Program-made: the position numbers and the translations under genes
Part shown: in pieces, positions 11,254 to 23,022 of the stretch
Numbering within the stretch: position 1 is the first letter of the stretch
Layout: each line of letters starts with the position of its first letter
The notes under the pieces: model-generated
Seen by the model: the letters and a program-made list of their open reading frames with translations, nothing else
What the model was told of the DNA's origin: nothing
Database searches by the model: none
Assembly (NCBI RefSeq): GCF_030272615.1
Contig: NC_081415.1
Location: forward strand, 417,226,757-417,290,756
DNA length: 64,000 bases
Direction of reading: 5' to 3'
Source of the DNA: Cryptomeria japonica
Taxonomy: Eukaryota; Streptophyta; Pinopsida; Cupressales; Cupressaceae

Positions 11254-12831
11254 AAAAGCACAAGAGACACCCCCCCAAATTCACTCAATCAATGTACCCC
11301 CCCCTAAAGTGATGATTTTGGCACTTTATACTTAGTGCGATTACAATGAGCCACTTGCAAAACAAGGCAAAGTGGACTTATGATGCAAATTTTAAAACTT
11401 CTCAAATGAGATACAAGAGATTTCAATCAATAGTGCAATGAATCTAACTGAGATTCAAGCAAATATACAAGTACCAAGAGAGCCAAAAATGGCCAAGATC
11501 TGAAAGTACAAATTCTACTTACAACGGCATCAATCTGATAGCATCATGTGAAAGTAGAGGAAAACATACGCACTTTAAAAAAAAATGGCACCTAAAAAGG
11601 AGGTCGGATGACCCCAAACGAAGCCTCTGAAGTTGCAAAAACTGGGATTACTCAGGTACAGTCACCAAAAACTGCATTTTCTGAAAAATCCATGCATAAA
11701 AATCAAAAAAATTCTTCACCACTGTGGAGAGCACAAAATTCTAGCCCATTTCAAAAAAAATTGCACCCAAAAAGGAGCAAAAATGAGCAAGTTATGGCCA
11801 TTTGAAGTTGAACAGCAAAATCAAAAATGCAAATGAGAGGGGGTCCAAAAAAATTTCAAACCTTGCTGATGTGGTGCTGACATCAGCAATTTACAGGGTT
11901 AAATTTGACGGCCGTATGACCATCGCAAAAACGTCACCCTTGCTGACTGAGCGTCCGTACTGTACGGACAGATTACGTGGCAGGCTGACTATGTATTCCG
12001 TACTGTACGGAAAGATGACTGTGCGTACAAAAGTCTGACGTGGCACAATGTTCGGGTTGTATGGATGTTTGCGTGTCTGTGTTTGTATGTCCATGGGCTA
12101 GTGGCCTTCTGCCACGTGGTGGGCATGGATTCGTCGGCCTGGAGTCCGCGTGGCGGAGGAGGCACTGCCTGAGAGGAAGCCTGCGGTTGCGGACGAGCGG
12201 TGCCGACGGTGATGGGTGAGCGGAGGCGAGGGCTAGCAGGGGCCAGCGCTAGGTGCGGGCTTCAGCGCGGAGAGGCGGCGTGGCGGGTGCCGCTGGTGGC
12301 GGCGGTGCAGCGTACCAGCGGGACTGCGGGCACGGTCGGCTGGGACGATGCACAGGGTACGGCCAGTGCGCAGACCTGTAGACAGGTACGTGTTAGCTGG
12401 TACGGTGCGCAGAAACCTACAACCTGTGGGTCACGGGGGTACGGGGGTCTGCGGACCCCCAAACAAATGCTTTTTTTTTTTTTTTTTTTTTCCTCTTTTT
12501 TTTTGATGATTTTTTTTCAATTTTTTTTTTTTTTTATTTTTTTTTATTTTTGAAAAAAAAATTTCAGAAAAAGGAAATTTTTTTTTTCGAAAAAATACAA
12601 TAATATTCCGAAAATCCGTACGACACAAGCAAAATTGGAGAAAAAAAATTTCTCACCAAAATAGGCCAACTTTATAACCAAAATTCATGGAAACGGCCTT
12701 CTGGACGCAATGGCGGGGTCGGATCTGGTCTAGGACGCCTCCAAAAGATGCTGCTCCTCAAATCTGCCTCTTGATGTCGCAATAATGCCTCTTCAAGACG
12801 AATCAATGAAGCCCCAATGGCTCTGATACCA
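11254..12831 (-). other. Long leader of the TR-GAG-like element with a GC-rich block
   Basis: About 1.6 kb lies between the right LTR and the gag start. It contains a run of T and A at 12471-12590, then a GC-rich and CpG-rich block at about 11920-12460. That block includes two copies of CCGTACTGTACGG and GCTGACATCAGC-type short palindromes, and contrasts sharply with the AT-rich surroundings. The primer site TGGTATCAGAGCC is next to the LTR. Short open frames across the GC-rich and poly-T parts look like composition artefacts. Confidence 0.6.
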
Positions 12832-13312
12832 TGTTGGATTTTTCCAAGATCAAGAGCTCAATGAAATGTACAAAATAGAGACATAATATGGGACAAGAAT
12901 AAACTGTATTCTCATCAATAGAAATGATCAATAACATAGCTACATACAATGTAGAAGAGCCTGCTTATATAGGTAAGGCTAGGGATATGTATGAGCACAC
13001 AAATATGACATGTGGCTCAATAAGAAACAAGGGTAGGTAGGAAATAGGTGTGGGTAGGTAGGAGAAATAATATAATATTCCACATGAGGTGGATCACCCA
13101 CCAAAGGTGGAATTATCACTCCACAATAAGTGGATATGATAGTGTAATAACAAGATCAACACCATAAAAGGTGGAATTTCTCGTACACACACTATCCCAA
13201 TGTGGCACAAACACCCAAGTGTCTCATATCCAAACTACTATGAAATGCATTATCCTAAGTAAACTTAAGTAAGTGTAATAATATCCAGGATGAATAATTA
13301 TTTACACCAATA
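12832..13312 (-). repeat. 5' LTR of the TR-GAG-like element
   Basis: This is the second 481-bp LTR, the same length as 8241-8721, with about 11 substitutions between them. It is adjacent to the minus-strand primer site at about 12820-12831 and to the GGGAC target duplication at 13313-13317. Confidence 0.85.
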
Positions 13313-14287
13313 GGGACCCTCCTTTGACTGATAATCAGAATCAAAAGAGACATGGATAGAAGGAGCTTTAGTAGGAATAAGATTCACAGGGATATCAAAG
13401 CCACCCTTAGTATATGTAACAGATTTGGAATTATTATGAAAATCCAAGAACAAAGGGGCATCCACCATAATTGTATTTTGAATAAGGTCATTATCCAACT
13501 TGTCAATAGATTGTTTCCAAATACCCTCATTTGACTTGATATTACATGAAATCGGACACACGGAAGTAGGGGAAACCAACACACAAATTTTTACCAGAAC
13601 CTTCCCTTCCACAAAATCAGATTTAGATGTCAAAAAGTTCCCAAAATTATCTCCTATCGATTTCAAAACTTTTGGGTCCATTAATTCGAAGGGTAGTTTA
13701 GGCAACCCAAACCAAACTAGAATATTCTTAGGCTTGACCCATTCTAGGACAAAAAAAGGCTTCCAAGCAGATACCATAATCAAATTATTACCAAACCAAT
13801 GAAACGGATTCACAAGTACATCCCTAAAATGAGGGGAGTTAAAGACAAATACAAAGGAATTCACTGATAATAACTGAAAATAATCTAATGCAGACCAACG
13901 TTTCCTCAATTTAGAATGCAACTTAGACAAATTAGTTTGAGGACCCCAGAATTCCCCCAAGAGTGCAACAGAGCGTAACCTTGAAGCCCTTTCTGCCAAA
14001 AAAGAACCTCTATAATCAAAACACGGAAGAGGAAACCATACTTCTTTCACTAGGGCTTCAACAACCCTTTTACCTTTTACCAGACTTGAAAGAGAGTGGA
14101 CCTTATTAGCCGTATTCACCGTATCCTTGCCAGCAATTTCCAAAGTGCCCGTTGGTTTGAAAGACACGGATGCCCTAGATGTCTCCATGCTTCCCGCGCC
14201 CACCACTTGAGAAAACAACCTCTTATCACCACCATAAATAACCCTTTGGCTCGTGGTTTTCATCCCCATAACCCCCCACTGAGACAT
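13313..14287 (-). pseudogene. LINE ORF1, N-terminal part (DUF4283-like)
   Basis: The minus strand starts MSQWGVMGMKTTSQRV at 14287 and stays open for over 320 codons up to the inserted element. Residues about 110-225 read RSVALLGEFWGPQ, RKRWSALDYFQL, VFVFNSPHFRDVLV, PFFVLEWVKPKNILVWFGLP and KLPFELMDP. This is the pattern of the DUF4283/RRM-like RNA-binding domain in ORF1 of plant L1 LINEs. The protein is expected to coat LINE RNA. The frame resumes beyond the insertion at 8240. Confidence 0.8.
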
Positions 14288-14299
14288 TTTACAAAGGCT

Positions 14300-15583
14300 A
14301 TCAACTTTGGTTTGTCAACCCCACAGGCAAAGTGCTCAAAAGTTGCTCAAATGGCTCACACCCCTCCAAAATGGTTCTAAAAGTCCACAAAGACTAAAAT
14401 AAAGTTTATTAGGATCCAAAAACCTCCAATTATGGTAAACAACCCTCAGATTGGGTTGATCAAGTCTCAAAGGGGTCAAAGTGCAAAATGGCTATTCTAG
14501 CCGACTAGCCCTCATAAGTGACTTTTTGGTTTCTCTCCCAAAAAATACAAAGGACAAAGCAATTTTATTTTATATTCACCATTAAAAAACTAGGACATAA
14601 CTTTTTCCAAAAGGGTTTGATCTGGAACCTCATACAAATACCATTTGTAGTAAACCCTCAACTAGGCTAAATGAGGCTAAATGAGCACATTAACAAAGGA
14701 ACTACCCTTCCAATTGGAAATTTCTCAAGGTCACAATTTGGAACACCTTGGGGAACTCAAAAAATCACCAAATAAAAAGTTACAAGTCTTGGTTTGCATC
14801 TGATAAAAAATTATGGGGAAATGCCAAAGTCTTCTTCACCACCATATGCCAGTCACATGGGGATGCCTGGCTTCAAACTTGAAGAAAATATTCTCCAACC
14901 ACATTATCCTAGTCTAAAACCTCTTCAATATCATATTACACTCCAAAATATTCCATCCAACCAAGTTTATACTTTTTCCATGATTAAATTGGAAGAAAAG
15001 GGAAAGAAAAGGTGAAACCCTTGGTTTATGCCCTTTCACAGGCTGTTTTGGATTGTTACACAATAACTCACTCAAAACTCCACCTTGGAAGCTCTATTTA
15101 GACTCAAAAGAAATAAATTTCACCCCTCTAACTCCCCATGAAATAATTTTTCAGTTTTGAGGTTGTGAAATTCCGTACCAACCGAAAGAACAACAAATTT
15201 GCAAGAAAATGCAGTATTTTTTTATTGCTTCAAAATGTCAAATTACAAATGCCCACACACAACAACCTTAAAAGAGGTTTTTTAGGAATTATATAGCCAT
15301 TTCAACATTTTCCAACCTAAACAAAGTGGTTGTGAATGTTGGGAACTGATTTTAACAACTTTTCAAAAAGTTGTTCACCAAGTTGGCACATTTTGTCAAT
15401 TTTTGACAATTTTGCAATTTGCCAACAAATTAACTTCAAACATAGACCTAGGAGCCTAAACATATTATCTTGGACCTAAATATACCAAAATACACATAAC
15501 TCACTAAATCTACACATCCCAAATCCCTTTGACCATAGTTGACCATAGGGTTTATAATGCACCCTAGGCCACTAGGTCTTACA
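14300..15583 (-). other. Probable gypsy 3' LTR and/or LINE leader
   Basis: I see no coding frame. In minus orientation the stretch opens TGTAAGACCTAGTGG, a start typical of chromovirus LTRs, just after the chromodomain frame. The other LTR end was not found, so how much is LTR and how much is the LINE 5' leader is undecided. Confidence 0.4.
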
Positions 15584-15769
15584 AAATGGACTATTAGGAC
15601 TTTATTTTCAAAACAAAACATGAACATAGGATTCTTAGATCCTTTACAAAACCTTGAAACAAAAACATGAAATAATGAAAGAGGAAATGATGAATTTTTA
15701 GGCTTGTGCCCCTGCACCATACTCCTGGGGTGGGCTGATCTCATTTCCACATGAGATAAGTTGGTCCAA

Positions 15770-16930
15770 TGAAGTACCATGCTTCATAATTTATGCCTCA
15801 TTCATCCATACTGCCTCTTCTATAGGGTGTCCTACCCATTTCACAAGATATTATTTGTATTCTTTATTTCTGGTCTTCTTGATGACCCTTTCATCAATGA
15901 TCTTTTCAAGCTTCTTTGGTGCATGAGGAGGTATATCAGCAATGTCCTCTTGAATCTCCTCCACATGAAAGTCTGTACCTACAACAACATGCCCTTTATA
16001 GGGTGTTAGATCACATACATTAAAGATAGGAGAAATACCAAGGTTAGAGGGAAGATATATCTCATAGGCATTCAACCCATGTTTCTTCAAAACCTTGCAA
16101 GGACCCACTTTCTTCATGAGTAACTTTGTATGCTTCCCCTTTGGTAATCTTTCTTTCCTCAGGTACACCCACACCATATCAGCAATCTGAAATTGTACAT
16201 CCCTCCTCTTCTTATCAGCAAGTTCCTTGTACTTTTGTGAACTGTTTTGGAGGGCTAGCCTTACTTGATCATGCACTTCCTTCATGCTATCAGCAAATTG
16301 TTCACCATGAGCACTTGTTTTCCCATCATGTGGAAGGTCTCTCAACTCCAAGATGTGTCTTGGATTCTACCCATACACAATCTAAAATGGACTCCTTCCT
16401 GTACTCCTATTCACAGAATCATTGAATGCAAATTCAACTTTTGGAAGTACAACATCCCACTTCTCTCCATGTTTCTTTGTCAAGCATCTCAATAGGTTTC
16501 CCAAGGACATATTCACAACTTCAGTTTGCCCATCTGTTTGTGGATGGTAGGCTAAACTAAAGTTCAAGTTTGTTCCCAACCTCTTCCATAAGGTTCTCCA
16601 AAAAAGGCCAATGAATTTCACATCCCTATCAGACACAATTGTTAGAGAAAGCCCATGTATCCTTACAATCTCTTTGAAAAACAAATTTTCTACATAGGTT
16701 GCATCACTTGTACTATTACATGGCAAGAAATGTGCCATCTTGTTGAACCTATCTACAACAACAAAGATGATATCAAAGCCTTTTTTAGTCCTAGGCAATC
16801 CCATTACAAAATCCATACTACAACTTTCCCAAGGCCTTGTAGGTATGGGTAGTGGTTGATACAAACCTACATTAGTGGAAGTGCCTTTGGCTTTTTGACA
16901 AATAGTGCATGTTTCAACAAATTTCCTCAC
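15770..16930 (-). pseudogene. Gypsy integrase and chromodomain region
   Basis: From high to low coordinates the minus strand reads VRKFVETCTICQKAKG (the zinc-binding end), then PWESCSMDFVMGLP, FIIVFVVVDRF-like, HGLSLTIVSDRDVKF and YHPQTDGQTEVVN (the catalytic core). The GPY-like block MKKVGPCKVLKKHGLNAYEI follows, then the chromodomain IIDERVIKKTRNKEYK and LVKWVGHP. This identifies a plant chromovirus of the Tekay/Reina type. The fossil is partial and carries about two breaks. Confidence 0.85.
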
Positions 16931-16933
16931 ATC

Positions 16934-16949
16934 ACTTTTAATTTATTTA
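16934..16949. repeat. Target-site duplication, right copy, of the LINE/gypsy composite
   Basis: This is the second ACTTTTAATTTATTTA, directly followed by the resumed LTR (TGAGCCTTGGTTATTTTA). Confidence 0.85.
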
Positions 16950-18361
16950 CTGAGCCTTGGTTATTTTATATTTATTTAGCTGGCTTTGATTTTATTAGCC
17001 TTGGCAACTTGTATTTAATTATTTAATTGGTTTTATTTTAAAGGGCCCTTAGATATTTAATAGGGCATGGTCATTATTGTTTGTGCATTGGTAATCAATA
17101 CTTTATAATATCTTATTACATTTCTCTTGTTACTTGGTAAATAATATTTTATATAATTTTAGCTATTTCTATCGTTAAAAGAGTAAATGAGTTTATTATA
17201 TTTCCCACCTATTGTTAAATGCTACTGGCTTGATTATTTATGACATTATATTTAATTAATAGCCCATAGTTTATTTTATGTGGGCTTGATTCTATTTATA
17301 CATTGGTAAATAATATTTGCAATATTCTATTTATACATGAGAATAAGTTTTATATTATTCTCTACCTACCATTTATTCTTATTGGTTGTGAATGTATTGG
17401 GCAAATAAAATATAATATATGATGGGTAGGTAAGATATATATTGTTTTAAGGATTATTTTGATTGGCTAGTTTGAGGCTAGTGTTTTGGACTTAAATTCT
17501 TTTTATTCAGTAGCCTAAGCTTTGTGTTGGGTTACCATTCTTGAACTTTTTCTGCAACATTTGGATTTCGTTTTTGGTTTTGGCTTGGATTGTTGGAGCT
17601 TGTGGTTTGGATTTGGATTTGGAGCTCTTCGTCAAATTTATTCCATAACTTCTATTTCTAGGTTGGAGCTCTTGTCTCTTGTAAAGATTTACATTTCTTT
17701 GTATTCTCCGTGTTTGCAAAAATTGTTGTTTGTGGCTTTTATTTGGGGAAAAAGATTTATTATATAGTTTGGACTATAGTTTTGGAGAAATATTCGTGTG
17801 CATAGACTTTAATATAAAGTTGAACTATAGGTCTTGGGAAAAATACTATTTTTTCTATTGGCTGGTTTGGTTTGTCTTGAACACACAACTCTGCATTTTT
17901 TATCATTTTGATTTTGTGAAGATTTGAATCTCTTCTTTGGCGAATGTTATCTTTTGAGTGATAAAGGGAGATATGTTTGTCAGTAGAGATTTTGGGAGAG
18001 TTTGTATTAGATTTGAAGAGATTTGATTGATTTTGCTGTGAGGGAGTTTTTGAAGATTTCTCTGTTATTTTCTTATTTTGATTTGATTAGAGGGATACCC
18101 TAGTTCTCCTTGAGTGAAACTATGATTTGGGAATGAGCATTATTTGGTTCAGAGCACTCTGTGAATTGAGTTGGAAGCTCTTGGTTATCGAGATTCAATT
18201 TCTCCTTCTTAAGTTAATAATTTTGTATTCTGTTTGTTACTGGTATTGAGTCTTTTCAAGGTGACTTTGAGCTATTTGATTTAAGTGCTTAATTATTTTT
18301 CTGTGATTTTCAATTTAAGTTTGAAACTTAGTTGTTTTTTTTGTATTTTCTATTCTCTGGA

Positions 18362-18555
18362 ACAAATGTGCTAAAATATTGTGCAAACATGCTAAACGAC
18401 TTAATGTATGCGCTAATTTGTTTAACAAATGCGCTACTACAGTGAACAAACACACTAGAACAAAGGACAAATGCACTTTAGAAACTGATAAACGCGGTAA
18501 AAGAATTGACGTATGCGCTAAAACAATGAACATATGCACTAAACTGTCTTTTTTT
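18362..18555 (+). repeat. 21-bp minisatellite in the LTR, about nine units
   Basis: Imperfect units such as AAATGCGCTACTACAGTGAAC, each 21 bases with a conserved ATGCGCTA-like core and an AAC end, are repeated head to tail. Because 21 is a multiple of three, the array gives seven-residue repeats in open frames on both strands. These are a by-product of the period and not evidence of a gene. Confidence 0.75.
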
Positions 18556-20621
18556 AGTATCTTTCTAGTTTGTCATTTGTGATGTCATTTTCACATTTGG
18601 ATTTCATACTAGAGGCCTTTTGGATATTTTATGATGATTTCTAGATTATGCATTTGCTCTATTTGATGAATCTTTTATGGTTTTCGCTTCTACGTTGTTG
18701 TAGAAATGTTTTTGGAGTTATGCCTCTATTGTGTTGAGAAGCCATGGTAGAGAGAGTTGTTTATTGTTCTCAGTCCAACAAGTTGATGTGCCTTTCTATG
18801 GATACTTATTTCATTTAATGAGCAGACTTGATTATCTTATTGATGCATTTCTATGTTGTGAGGCTCCTTGATGTTTATTTGGATTTATGACCTTTAGATG
18901 ACCATGTATGTGTATGATGGTAATGATTTTAGATTTAATTGTTGATATGAGCCTCTTGTTGCATTTATTGTTTGGGACATGTTATGGGGAGTGGGATTTC
19001 ATGTGATGACCAAAGTCATGAGAGATAGGAGGATAAGTTGATAAGCCTTTCGTCTAGACTGCAGGGCACATGGAGGTTTTTACTTATTATTAATCAAGTG
19101 ATAACATTAATAATAAACTTATGGGTTTGGGAAAATTCAATAATCAAGATAATTAATTTAGTTTGGATCCCATGATTTGATCCTAGGGAGGATGTTTTAG
19201 GATGGGCATGGGAAGGCCACTGCGGTGGTAAGTCATACTCCCTTGGTTCTCTAATAGGGAAAATGGCTCTACATGTCTATCGGGTGATGCTATGTCCTAG
19301 TGTCGTTTGGCAATGTTTGGAGGATAGCATGTGATGACACTCCACTCCTACATGTGTTCCCTTGATGATTTATGTTTATGCCTTATTGGTTTCTTATATA
19401 TCTTGTTGGATTGTGCGCGTCTGGGAGTTTATTCTTTCTATGTTGTAGTTGGTTCTTGCATGAGAGTCCACATGAGGTTTAGTCTCTTTGGCTATAGGTG
19501 ACATCATAGGTTTAGAGTGTGTATTGGGATCTTGTGTCATCTCCTATCACGGGGGATGGTTTCTTGGGTTCCACATGGTCAGGTGGTTGGTGCTTTTTAG
19601 CCATTAGGATGTTCTCTTGGAATCTTTGTGCTTGGATGTGGATTCTTCTTTATGATGGCTTATGGATGTACCTTGCAGCAGATTTATGTAATGGATATCT
19701 TGGCTCCATGTAATGAAATATCTTGTATCTAGTAGATGGGATTATGTATTAGGACGAGCTAAGCTCATGATGTATTATTACATAATTTCAAATTATGAGT
19801 AGATTGTAGATGGTATTTGGATTTTTGTCATAGTTTGTAAAAGTGGCTATGAGATGTTGGAGATGTATGTGCATATGGCAAGAGATGGTTTCATGTTCTT
19901 GGAATTTGAAATGGATTTATATTTTAAATAGATATGGTTTGTATATGATGAATTCTATGTACTTATATTGAAAGAAATGGATTTCTATTGTTATATGTTT
20001 GTAAGTTAATAAATGAACTCTATGATTGAAGGAATTATTGTGATGTTGTGCTTGTTCATGCTTAAGTAAAGAAATAAGGAAATTATTTATCATGTTGCTT
20101 AAAGAATAAACTATAGCTTATACATTATGAGTAGATAATCATAATAGATGGTATGAGATCATTCTAGTATAGGGAATGGTTATGGATTTTAGGATCATCA
20201 GAATTGGTTGATAAATGGACTAAGTAATGTACTAGGTTGCATTAGAAGAATAGCATAGCATGTTGGCATAGAAGATAGTTATATGTCTATCATGGAAGTT
20301 AGGAAATAGTGTCTTTTAAATTGGTAATGGAAATCTTAAGTGTTGCAATGATTAAGAGTAGTTGTATTGCTTAAGTCGATAGAAGGTAATGACGTTGAGA
20401 TACCCTAGGGAGATGGTAGTGATGTTATGTTTAATTTTCCATTTGTGTAATAGATTTATGAATTTATGTGATATGTTTCATGTACTTAGTAATTAGATGT
20501 TAATGAATGTACTTCACCCATGATGTTATGTGTTGCATTATATGTTATCTAAAATAAAATTTATCTCCATTAGAATGTTAGTTGTTTAATTTCTCTAGGG
20601 TATTTTGGTGGGTATTACATC

Positions 20622-20633
20622 TGGTATCAGAGC
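20622..20633 (+). other. Primer-binding site, tRNA-Met type
   Basis: TGGTATCAGAGC lies two bases after the LTR end ATTACA. It is complementary to the 3' end of initiator tRNA-Met, the usual minus-strand primer of plant LTR elements. It fixes the orientation of the outer element. Confidence 0.85.
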
Positions 20634-21380
20634 CCATGTTGCAAACACCGGGATCTTTGGTTAAGGTTGTTTCTCTTAGTCTTGTGAATGTGCTTTGATG
20701 TTATTTTGAATTAAGTTACTCTTTGAGATTTGTGTTGGAAGAAGTGTCATTGGAACCTTGGGAATCTTAGATGTCTATGCTTTGTGTTTCTCTCTAATCC
20801 CTTCTAGGAATCATAATTTTAAGCAAAATGTGTATTCATTTCATATGCATGTCTCTAGAATGATAGGAATGTCTATATGATCCTATCCGATCTTGCTTGA
20901 TTTGTAAATTTCTAGTGCTTACTTGAATAATAAAGGTTGTTATCCTTATATAGAAATAAATATGTTGTAGAATGAGAAAAGATTGTGTGTATCCTCTTAA
21001 CTAATACTATGTTCATAAAATTAGCCTGTGATGTTGAACTTCCTACAAATAATAAGACTAAGTGTTTGTATTATGTATTTAGGAATATTTTTTTATAGAT
21101 CATGAGGTGAAATTGAAGAACTTTTATGTGATGCATCTGCATATATAATAGTAGCTTAATTATGCCTTTCCCTTATTTTAATCTCCTATGTGAAATGTAA
21201 TGAAGTTAACTAGTGACATATGGGTACCCAATAGAATTGTTGGTCATTTGTATATGTGTGATTATGCATGTAAGAAAAGATTGTTTGAGAAAATCATATC
21301 TTTCAAGGAATTTGGGATTTACAGTTGCATTTGTAATAATTAGGAGACCTTATGGAAGGTTGAATTTGCATATCTTAAAA
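20634..21380 (+). other. LARD-like interior, left part, non-coding
   Basis: AT-rich interior of the outer element, with no frame over 60 codons and no recognisable gag. It ends where the degenerate copia element and its flanking repeat begin. Confidence 0.6.
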
Positions 21381-21499
21381 GGGATGTAAGTAGCTGCATC
21401 TGACATGACTAGGAAATTCAAACTGAGTATGCATAAATCTGTGTGTGTATTGATCGTGTGGCAATGTCCATTCCTTCTTTTTCTCTCTTTTGGGGTAAA
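21381..21499. repeat. About 120-bp copy of the right flank, at the left edge of the copia element
   Basis: The sequence from GATGTAAGTAGCTGCATC to TTTTGGGGTAAA here is repeated almost base for base at 36123-36239, directly after the right LTR of the outer copia element. A normal integration would give only a 5-bp duplication. The block meets the left LTR at a short TAA microhomology. Confidence 0.85.
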
Positions 21500-23022
21500 T
21501 ACTAAGAGGGGGGGTGAAATGGTATTAAGACCAATTCAACTTAAACTCGAAATCAAACTTATTTCAGCTTACCTCAGATCTGAAAATATCTCTCCTTCTG
21601 TAATCAGATCTAATAACCTCTTTACCATATTTGCTTAACACATTAATCAAATCATTTACCAATAATTTCACCACCAAAGTAATCATATAAACTTGATCAA
21701 TTACCAATTCATTAACCTTATCAATAAGATATAAAAAAATCTCAAACAACTTCTTATCAATATCGGTAACCTCTGATAAACTTATGATAAAACATCATAA
21801 TCGGTTTCTCAAAAATAATGCATGAAATGAAATATAAACAAGAACATCACATGAAAAACATTCCACACATGAACACCATAAGTTTTTGACATGGAAACCC
21901 AAATAGGGAAAAAACCATGGTGGGAGTTGGCACCCACAAATATTTGTTCTTTTTTGAAGTACGCCCTATTAGGAGTTTAGCCTTGTTAGAAGCTTACAAT
22001 ATGCTTGATTAAGAGCAGACCCTGTCAGGAGTCACCTGGTTAAGGGATTTGCCTTGCAACTCGATTAGGAGCTTGATGATCTGTTAGGATCAACCTTGTG
22101 AGAGGATTTAACACTCTTTTGAGAGCTGCCCTGTTAGGGGACTTAAATGATAAGGCCTGTTAGAACCTACTCGGTCAAGGGATATAACTTGCGACAACTG
22201 TTAGTGAAGAATCGAAAGAAAATGATCTATTTTATTGCACTTCTCTGCTTCCTTGATCAGATCCAGTTATACACAACACTCTGCAACTCTCAGGTAGATT
22301 ACACACTTCACTTGGATGGCTTAACATATTCTCTAAGAACATCGACTCAATAAACATCAATTGTGTCTACATAAATAGCCATCTCAACTAGCTTGGCCAC
22401 AAAACCTAATTACATCAAGAATTTACAATAAGATCACAAAAGATCATTGTAGATCGCTATCCAGATCATAACAACAAATTACAATACAATATCAATCATT
22501 GATTGATAATAACTCATCACAAAAATCCGATCTGTATCTTCAAAACACTCTCCAAAGCATTTCGTTGGTTTCCAAGAAAATCTTCCTTAAATCATGCTAA
22601 AACAACTATTAAATCTTTCATGTGGGTTGTGTCGTGTTACCAACTTAAGTAGACTCATTGTCGATCACGTTCATAACATAAATCATTACCGGTTTGAAGA
22701 TTTCTTCATCGGTCCTTAAACCATACTAAAACCTTAGCAAAACTTCATCAGAAATTGAAAACACGCCTTCCGACGATCATCACAAGTTTCGATTCTGGTC
22801 ACATACATCTTTCCATCATATAAATTCACCATCCAAACCACAAATCACCAATCATTGCCAATCGACCGATCCAATCAAAACAATTCTGCTTCACCGGTTA
22901 AAGTCCTAATTCACAGACTTTAGATCACTGTCGGTAAACCCTGTCTTCCCGTAAACCAAATCACTTAGATGATAAAACAACACATCAGGAAAATATATTG
23001 CTAGCAATGACAACACAAATTA

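Larger units (their letters stand above)
8241..13312 (-). mobile_element. Copia-type gag-protease-only LTR element (TR-GAG-like), young
   Basis: Two 481-bp LTRs (8241-8721 and 12832-13312) differ at about 11 positions by my count, close to 2.3%. They are flanked by GGGAC on both sides. On the minus strand a primer site (TGGTATCAGAGCC) follows the right LTR and a G-rich polypurine tract precedes the left LTR, so the element reads right to left. The 4.1-kb interior encodes a copia-type gag with zinc knuckle and the protease active-site motif, then a second frame of unknown function. Integrase, reverse transcriptase and RNase H are absent. Gag-only elements called TR-GAG are known in plants and are presumed to be mobilised in trans. 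The copy looks close to whole, with about one break in its coding region. Confidence 0.85.
556..14300 (-). mobile_element. L1-type LINE, decayed, split by a TR-GAG-like element
   Basis: On the minus strand this reads ORF1 (14287 to 13313 and 8240 to 7200), then ORF2 with endonuclease, reverse transcriptase, zinc-binding region and RNase H (7203 to about 2954), then a long 3' region ending in a short A-rich tail (poly-T on the plus strand at 556-566). The last bases before the tail, CTCCACTTTTATC, are typical of plant L1 ends. Without the inserted 5.1-kb element the LINE is about 8.7 kb, so it looks near full length. ORF2 is broken into about seven frame segments. The 5' limit near 14300 is not sharply defined, because a gypsy piece adjoins it without an obvious boundary. 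Confidence 0.85.
14300..16933 (-). mobile_element. Ty3/gypsy chromovirus fragment fused to the LINE 5' end
   Basis: This is a partial copy on the minus strand, in the same orientation as the LINE. It contains the integrase from its zinc-binding part onward, the integrase C terminus and a chromodomain, then a probable 3' LTR that starts TGTAAGACC at 15583. There is no left part of the element and no target duplication of its own. Instead its high-coordinate end touches the LINE-type 16-bp duplication at 16934. About two breaks are visible in the coding part. The lower boundary with the LINE leader near 14300 is uncertain. Confidence 0.75.
16934..20619 (+). repeat. 5' LTR of the LARD-like element, right piece
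   Basis: Aligns with 41296-43738 and 58159-58607 of the 3' LTR. It ends GGGTATTACA, directly before the primer site. A segment of about 0.8 kb (roughly 17900-18710) is present only in this copy and contains a 21-bp minisatellite. At 20172-20175 it holds the single GGGA that serves as the empty site for the DNA transposon in the other LTR. Confidence 0.85.

Noticed and set aside
12200-12628. Open frames of 65-117 codons on both strands over the GC-rich and poly-T block
   Set aside because: They encode arginine/alanine-rich then polyphenylalanine or polylysine sequence and overlap each other, as expected from base composition alone.
18315-18582. Apparent heptad-repeat proteins on both strands
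   Set aside because: The 21-bp period keeps every frame open and repetitive; no start context, domain or conservation supports a gene.
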